A program made the position numbers and the translations under genes. The notes beneath the pieces are model-generated. The model did not search any database. It was not told the origin of the DNA and saw only the letters and a program-made list of their open reading frames with translations. A stretch of DNA of 64,000 bases, taken from contig NZ_JAFFQC010000022.1 of the NCBI RefSeq assembly GCF_016918545.1, positions 1-64,000 of the forward strand, in the 5' to 3' direction. This document shows positions 60,028-64,000 of this stretch, in pieces (position 1 is the first letter of the stretch; each line of letters starts with the position of its first letter). This DNA comes from Desulfobulbus alkaliphilus (GTDB lineage: Bacteria; Desulfobacterota; Desulfobulbia; Desulfobulbales; Desulfobulbaceae).

Positions 60028-60534
60028 ATGGAAGACACCAATTGGATTGCGGCCATAACCACCAATCCTTTTTTCCGCGGCCTGGCCATTGGTCTGCTGG
60101 TCGCACTCATTCTGTGGTTTCGAGGTATGCTCAAAACCCGTGAATTGCAGCGTAACCTGAAAAAACTGCGCGAACATCTGCATATCAAGCTCGAAATCGA
60201 TTCCGAGGAAAACGAACGACGCAAGGCGGAACGGGATAAAATCACCCAGGAACGCGATAACCTCCGCAACATGGTCCAGGTTCTCAACCAGAAACCCGGA
60301 CGTCAGGAGTTACGCCAGGTGCAGGTCTATCAGAAAGCCATTGAAATGATGTTCGAACGATCACCGGGCTTTGCCCCTGCCTGGCAGATCACGGTAAAGG
60401 AAGCTGAAGAGGACATCAAGCGGGCGGAGCGGGGTATTATTCCCTTTTTTAAACGTATGACCGGCAACGCATCAACGTCACCGGAAAAACCGTCGAAGAA
60501 GAATCTGGAACTCGAGCAGACCACCGGCAACTGA
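60028..60534 (+). CDS. Membrane-anchored coiled-coil protein
   Basis: A 168-aa protein with one N-terminal membrane segment (GLAIGLLVALILWFRGML, about 18-35) and a long charged coiled coil (about 37-90; rich in K, E and R). The C-terminus is Ser/Lys-rich. No family recognised. GAGGT lies six bases before the ATG. It is followed nine bases later by the methyltransferase gene, so they may be cotranscribed. Confidence 0.7.
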   Translation: MEDTNWIAAITTNPFFRGLAIGLLVALILWFRGMLKTRELQRNLKKLREHLHIKLEIDSEENERRKAERDKITQERDNLRNMVQVLNQKPGRQELRQVQVYQKAIEMMFERSPGFAPAWQITVKEAEEDIKRAERGIIPFFKRMTGNASTSPEKPSKKNLELEQTTGN

Positions 60535-60543
60535 ACCGACTGC

Positions 60544-61320
60544 ATGCCGGTCATGGTGGATGAACAGATGCATACGACCGATTGCGGCCGCACAGGTATC
60601 ATCCTGGTGCGACCGAGGTATCCGGAAAACATCGGCGCATCGGCACGTATAGCCCATAATTTCGGTATTACCGAACTCATCGTCGTCTCCGATGCCATGT
60701 TTGACGAAGAACGGATGCTGAAAATGGCAACGCATAAAGCCGCCCATCTCATTGAGGAGATGAAAATCTGTCGGACAACAGCAGAGGCGGCGCAACCTTT
60801 TCATATTCTGGTCGGTGCCACCGCCCGGCAGGGCAGGCATCGGCTCAGGGAACAGACCCCGCGCGAGGTTATGACCGAGTTGGCGCCTCTGCAAGCCAGT
60901 CAACGCATCGGCCTGATGTTTGGCCCCGAAAGCACCGGACTGGCCAACGAGGATCTTGACTTGTGCCAGTTTGCCTCCACCATACCGACCGCCGGGTTTG
61001 CCTCACTCAACCTGGCCCAGGCCGTGGCCATACATTGCTACGAATTCCACAGCATCTGCACCAGCAGGGCGTGTGTCGCCGCCCCGAGTGCTGACCTGGC
61101 CAACTCATTTGACCTGGAGGGCATGTATGCCCATATCGAGGAGGCCCTGACCACGATTACCTTCCTCCATGACACCAACCGGATCTATTGGATGCGCAAT
61201 GTCCGGCAATTTCTCGGCCGTATGCGGCTGACGAAAAAAGAAGCCAGTATGATCCGGGGCATATGCCGCAAACTGCTCTGGCATAATCATCAGGTCAATG
61301 GCAAGATCCTGAATCCGTGA
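60544..61320 (+). CDS. trmJ: TrmJ-type tRNA (ribose 2'-O) methyltransferase
   Basis: A SPOUT-class RNA methyltransferase of about 250 aa. The SAM-binding knot shows IILVRPRYPENIGASARIAHN near the start, then LVGATAR, RIGLMFGPESTGLANEDL and FASLNLAQAVAIHCYE, with a C-terminal helical region (IYWMRNVRQFLGRMRLTKKE) typical of TrmJ, which methylates nucleotide 32 of tRNAs. The exact start is unsure (ATGs at 60544, 60553 and 60568). The last codons and stop (…ILNP, TGA) lie inside the terminal repeat of a MITE, so the original C-terminus has been replaced or cut by the insertion. Confidence 0.88.
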   Translation: MPVMVDEQMHTTDCGRTGIILVRPRYPENIGASARIAHNFGITELIVVSDAMFDEERMLKMATHKAAHLIEEMKICRTTAEAAQPFHILVGATARQGRHRLREQTPREVMTELAPLQASQRIGLMFGPESTGLANEDLDLCQFASTIPTAGFASLNLAQAVAIHCYEFHSICTSRACVAAPSADLANSFDLEGMYAHIEEALTTITFLHDTNRIYWMRNVRQFLGRMRLTKKEASMIRGICRKLLWHNHQVNGKILNP

Positions 61321-61525
61321 CGGCTGGACGCTTGTTTTGGATATATTTCGCTGTAATTATAGTATAATTGCAGATAAACCCTTGATAAAAATTTTCTCCA
61401 GCCGCCCTTCGAGGCATCCGTCCGCACGCCATCTTCATTGCCCGTAACCGTCCGATAAAGTGTACTTTAATCGAACGGTCACGAACAACGAAGCTGACGC
61501 ACGGACGAACGCTCACGGATTCAGG
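61308..61525. mobile_element. MITE, full-length copy 4 (218 bp) with TSD AAGAT
   Basis: Ends are CCTGAATCCGTGA and TCACGGATTCAGG, an exact 13-bp inverted repeat. AAGAT flanks it on both sides (61303..61307 and 61526..61530), a 5-bp target duplication. It lies in the opposite orientation to copy 1. Its left end supplies the trmJ stop codon. The inner near-palindrome and AT-rich block match the other copies. No transposase. Confidence 0.92.
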
Positions 61526-61647
61526 AAGATTGCCGACAGAAAAGAAGTCTTCCCCTTCTTTGATCCAGAAAGCAGCTCTACCCGCACGGAACCCTTCACC
61601 GGACGCAAGTGAACGAGACCCCTCTCTAAAGAACAATTTTCCAGCGC

Positions 61648-62346
61648 TCACACGCCCTGCAAGGGGCATTGTTCACAATCAGGACCTTTTTTTTTGCAGA
61701 ACCTGCTGCCCACCCGGACCAGCAAGGCATGATACTCATTGTACAGCCGGGTATCGGCGGGCAGGTGATCCATGAACAGGTCCTGAAGCTCATGGTAGCC
61801 GCACTCCTCATCAATCAGGTCATGTCGGCAAAGAATACGATGCGTATAGGCGTCAACCACAAAAACAGGGTGACTGGCGGCATAGAGCAGAATGGAATCA
61901 GCCGTTTCCGGACCGATGCCCTTGACGGCCAGTAATTGCTCACGCAAAGCAGAAAGTGGCTGTCCAAGATACCCCGCCAGATCGCCGTTGTGTTGCTCTT
62001 TGATTGAGGACAATAAATTGCCGAGCCGACGGGCCTTGACATTGTAGTAGCCAGCCGGACGGATATACTCGGCGAGCAGGCCGGTGGGCAACGCAGCCAT
62101 GGCTTCGAAGGAAAGCAGGCCGACCTCTCTGAGGTTGGTGATAGCCCGTTCAACATTTCGCCAACTGGTATTTTGCGTGAGAACCGCCCCCACCATGACC
62201 TCAAAGGGAGTTTCCGCAGGCCACCAGTGTTGGGGCCCGAAACGTTCAAACATGCGGTCATAGATGTGCTGTAACCGCTCCGCCGTCCTCATGATGGTTT
62301 GTACCCGGGTCTGGAAAAAACAGCAGGCACAAGTGCGGCAAACCAC
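61648..62346 (-). CDS. Endonuclease III-like DNA glycosylase lacking its fourth Fe-S cysteine
   Basis: A 232-aa HhH-GPD glycosylase. The substrate helix-hairpin-helix is LLAVKGIGPETADSILLYA, with the catalytic Asp in VFVVDAYTHRILCR. The C-terminal cluster loop reads CKKKGPDCEQCPLQGV and then stops: spacing C-x6-C-x2-C-x5 is right, but the fourth Cys codon is TGA. A one-base insertion there would restore …GVCERWKIVL and a stop. So the protein is either truncated by one base or keeps only three ligands. A run of nine A lies within the CKKKG codons. It follows pfkA by 32 bases and is probably cotranscribed. The start at 62346 is the longest option; a later ATG is possible. Confidence 0.85.
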   Translation of the reverse strand: MVCRTCACCFFQTRVQTIMRTAERLQHIYDRMFERFGPQHWWPAETPFEVMVGAVLTQNTSWRNVERAITNLREVGLLSFEAMAALPTGLLAEYIRPAGYYNVKARRLGNLLSSIKEQHNGDLAGYLGQPLSALREQLLAVKGIGPETADSILLYAASHPVFVVDAYTHRILCRHDLIDEECGYHELQDLFMDHLPADTRLYNEYHALLVRVGSRFCKKKGPDCEQCPLQGV

Positions 62347-62378
62347 ACAGGCCCATCTTCCTGGTTGACCATAAAAAA

Positions 62379-63467
62379 TCAGTCCCCCAGACAGATCCCG
62401 ATATCGCGAGCGGTCTGGACCTTATCACTGCCCAAGTCCACTTGTTTCCGCCGACAAATCGCCTCGGCAATGGGAACAGAGGTCATGGTCGGAGATTTCC
62501 AGGCCACCATATGATCAAAAACACCCGCCTCTGCCAACCGAACCGCATGGGCGCCAAAACGCAGAGCGAGCAGTCGATCAAAGGTGGTGGGAGAACCGCC
62601 CCGCTGGAGATGCCCAAGGACCAGTGAACGGGTATCTTTACCCAATCGCTGACGAATCTGATCAGCAACCCACTCACCGATTCCACCAAGGACGACCTCT
62701 GTCCTGCCGATCTCTCCAGCTCCCTTGCTGATGACCTCGCCATCCTCGGTCCGGGCACCTTCAGCCACAACTACAATAGAATAATGTTTTCCATGGAGTT
62801 CGTTGTCGGCTATTTTTTCACAGACCGCATCGATTTTGAAAGGGATCTCAGGGATGAGAATCACATCGGCACCACCGGAAATTCCCGAATAAAGGGCAAT
62901 CCAGCCCGAATCACGGCCCATGACCTCCACCACCATGACCCGGTCGTGCGATTTGGCGGTGGAATGCAGTTTGTCGAGGGCATCCGTGGCCGTGGACACA
63001 GCGGTATCGAATCCAAAAGTCCGGTCAGTTGCCTCCAGGTCGTTGTCAATGGTCTTGGGTACGCCGATGACCGGCATTCCTTTCTGGGCAAATCGATGAG
63101 CAATGTCCAGGCTCCCGTCCCCGCCGACGGCAATGTGGCAGAAAAAACCCATTCTATTGAAATTAGTGAGTATTTTATCGGATATGTCGAGAATCTGAAT
63201 CTCACCGGCAAGATTTTCCACCGGCTTGGCAAAAGGATTCCCTTTGTTGGTCGACCCAAGAATGGTCCCCCCCTGGGAGAGAATCCCCTCGACATCTTCC
63301 GGGGTGAGCCGAATCAGATCATCGCGATCGAGCAGACCGCCGTATCCTGACCTGCTGCCGTAAATCTCCCAGCCCTTTCTACTCGCCGCATTGACCACGG
63401 AAAAAATAACGGCATTGAGCCCCGGCGCATCTCCGCCACCGGTTGATATAAGTATCTTTTTTCTCAT
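62379..63467 (-). CDS. 6-phosphofructokinase (group with mixed ATP/PPi residues)
   Basis: A 362-aa phosphofructokinase. Seen: ILISTGGGDAPGLNAV, GTILGSTNKGNPF, AVGGDGSLDIAHRF, IGVPKTIDNDLEATDRTFG (with the catalytic Asp), VVEVMGRDSGWIAL, and VLGHLQRGGSPTTFDR. The position that is Gly in ATP enzymes and Asp in PPi enzymes is Gly here (GGDGS), but the second marker is Lys (PKTIDND), as in PPi enzymes. Phosphoryl donor is therefore not decided by these residues. It heads a unit with the endonuclease III-like gene. Confidence 0.93.
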   Translation of the reverse strand: MRKKILISTGGGDAPGLNAVIFSVVNAASRKGWEIYGSRSGYGGLLDRDDLIRLTPEDVEGILSQGGTILGSTNKGNPFAKPVENLAGEIQILDISDKILTNFNRMGFFCHIAVGGDGSLDIAHRFAQKGMPVIGVPKTIDNDLEATDRTFGFDTAVSTATDALDKLHSTAKSHDRVMVVEVMGRDSGWIALYSGISGGADVILIPEIPFKIDAVCEKIADNELHGKHYSIVVVAEGARTEDGEVISKGAGEIGRTEVVLGGIGEWVADQIRQRLGKDTRSLVLGHLQRGGSPTTFDRLLALRFGAHAVRLAEAGVFDHMVAWKSPTMTSVPIAEAICRRKQVDLGSDKVQTARDIGICLGD

Positions 63468-63793
63468 CTGTCTGATCTCTTAGGATAGAATTTGCGCACA
63501 ATCATATCTGAATTGTAGAAAGAGGTGGGTGGTTTGACAATGTTTTTTCCATACTTCCCCCCTACTTTACCGAAAAAGCCGAAATCCAGCATAAGCCCTT
63601 GTCCGCTTTTTGAGCGGCGCAACGGAAATGAAGACTTTCATCTTATTGTTCAACGTGGTAACTTATCAAATTTTGCTTGGAAGGTTTCTTGTCGCCCATG
63701 GTTGACGAGACGGATTGAGCGCCTTACACTTGTTTGTATACCATTTTACGCGATCCAAAAAACGGATCAGCATCTCATTTTGAGGAGGCACGC
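63468..63793. other. Divergent region upstream of the selenoprotein gene
   Basis: No gene called. It separates leftward pfkA from the rightward selenoprotein gene and holds the promoter listed next. An open frame of 93 codons at 63525..63806 shows no family features. Confidence 0.45.
63702..63730 (+). promoter_or_regulatory. Likely sigma-70 promoter for the selenoprotein gene
   Basis: TTGACG (63702..63707) and TACACT (63725..63730) with a 17-base spacer, 63 bases before the ATG. A second candidate -10 (TATACC) follows just downstream. Confidence 0.6.
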
Positions 63794-64000
63794 ATGTTTG
63801 AAGTAACAGCGACAGCTGTAAGTAATTTAAAAACATACCTGGATCAAAACAAAATCAGTTCCGCGGTTCGCATCGCCTTGATGCAGGGTGGCTGAAGCGG
63901 ACCATCACTCGGCTTGGCTCTGGATGAGCCAAAAGACAATGATAAAGTGTACGAGGAAAACGGTTTACAATTCCTGGTCGATGAAAATCTTTTAGAACAG
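63794..64000 (+). CDS. HesB/IscA-like selenoprotein (partial, runs off the window)
   Basis: From ATG 63794 (GAGGAG seven to eight bases upstream) an HesB-like protein is encoded, interrupted at codon 34 by an in-frame TGA (63893..63895) that should be read as selenocysteine. Before it: MFEVTATAVSNLKTYLDQN and IRIALMQGG; after it: SGPSLGLALDEPKDNDKV and ENGLQFLVDENLLEQ, to the window edge. The family's conserved motif is GG-(C/U)-SGPSLG, where U replaces the Cys of ordinary members. The frame stays open and family-like on both sides of the TGA, and a hairpin follows it. Family members are small (about 90-110 aa) and related to Fe-S cluster assembly proteins; the function of the Sec form is not settled. 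Confidence 0.9.
63893..63932 (+). promoter_or_regulatory. Bacterial SECIS element
   Basis: Starting at the Sec TGA, a hairpin forms further on: TTGGCTC (63914..63920) pairs perfectly with GAGCCAA (63926..63932) around loop TGGAT. The loop begins about 25 bases after the TGA and has G at its second position, matching the general rule for bacterial SECIS loops read by SelB. Confidence 0.75.

Noticed and set aside
61648-61690. Selenocysteine read-through at the TGA of the endonuclease III gene
   Set aside because: No SECIS-like hairpin follows, and the read-through tail shows no family similarity and runs to the MITE. A one-base deletion explains the site better.
63525-63806. 93-codon plus-strand frame upstream of the selenoprotein gene
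   Set aside because: It overlaps the promoter and start of the selenoprotein gene, has no family features, and its composition looks noncoding.

Overview
The window looks like a chromosome segment of a Gram-negative anaerobe of the Desulfobulbales type (Desulfobacterota). This rests on gene content, not on any search: hemC followed by a fused cobA-hemD, a homoserine dehydrogenase next to an ApgM-family protein, an outer-membrane porin, many cysteine-bearing PAS/Cache sensor kinases, and a HesB-like selenoprotein with an in-frame TGA. Signal peptides, an outer-membrane beta-barrel and gmhA point to a two-membrane envelope.

Left part (0.5-29.7 kb), almost all on the minus strand, is a sensory island: a bacteriohemerythrin, a STAS-like/PilZ protein and seven large sensor histidine kinases, most of them hybrids with receiver domains. 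No DNA-binding response regulator is present. Two kinases (923..5083 and 10405..14121) share a near-identical kinase-receiver-receiver-HPt tail behind different input domains. Between them lie remains of a NupC-type transporter, a GNAT acetyltransferase and an IS701-family transposase relic. In the middle is a tight three-gene unit: an unknown helical protein, a free-standing B12-binding protein carrying the W-x9-EH motif of CarH/LitR photoreceptors, and a PAS-GGDEF diguanylate cyclase. With the PilZ protein it suggests a cobalamin-sensed (possibly light-sensed) c-di-GMP route. This is the strongest candidate for an undescribed system here.

Middle part (30-44 kb): an EVE-domain protein, a large inverted repeat, initiator tRNA-fMet with its own promoter and terminator, and a minus-strand operon of homoserine dehydrogenase, ApgM-like enzyme and thioesterase. 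On the plus strand follow adk, then gmhA, a deoxyhypusine-synthase-like gene, hemC, cobA-hemD and a bacterial CULT (cereblon-type) protein. Next come an exported barrel-like protein, an FG-GAP repeat protein and a porin with a strong promoter.

Right part (44-64 kb) is mostly housekeeping: a REC-GAF kinase, a HEAT protein, a DinG-type helicase, a polyprenyl synthase, a divergent polysaccharide deacetylase, ispH behind an ExeA-like ATPase, aat, a Rel/SpoT homologue with an eroded synthetase domain, RNase R, a TrmJ-type methyltransferase, an endonuclease III that stops exactly at its fourth iron-sulfur cysteine, a phosphofructokinase, and the truncated selenoprotein gene at the edge.

Scattered through the window is a family of ~217-bp non-autonomous elements with terminal inverted repeats (CCTGAATCCGTGA) and, in two copies, 5-bp target duplications: four full-length copies and at least five fragments, two of them placed where they affect a neighbouring gene's stop codon or upstream region.
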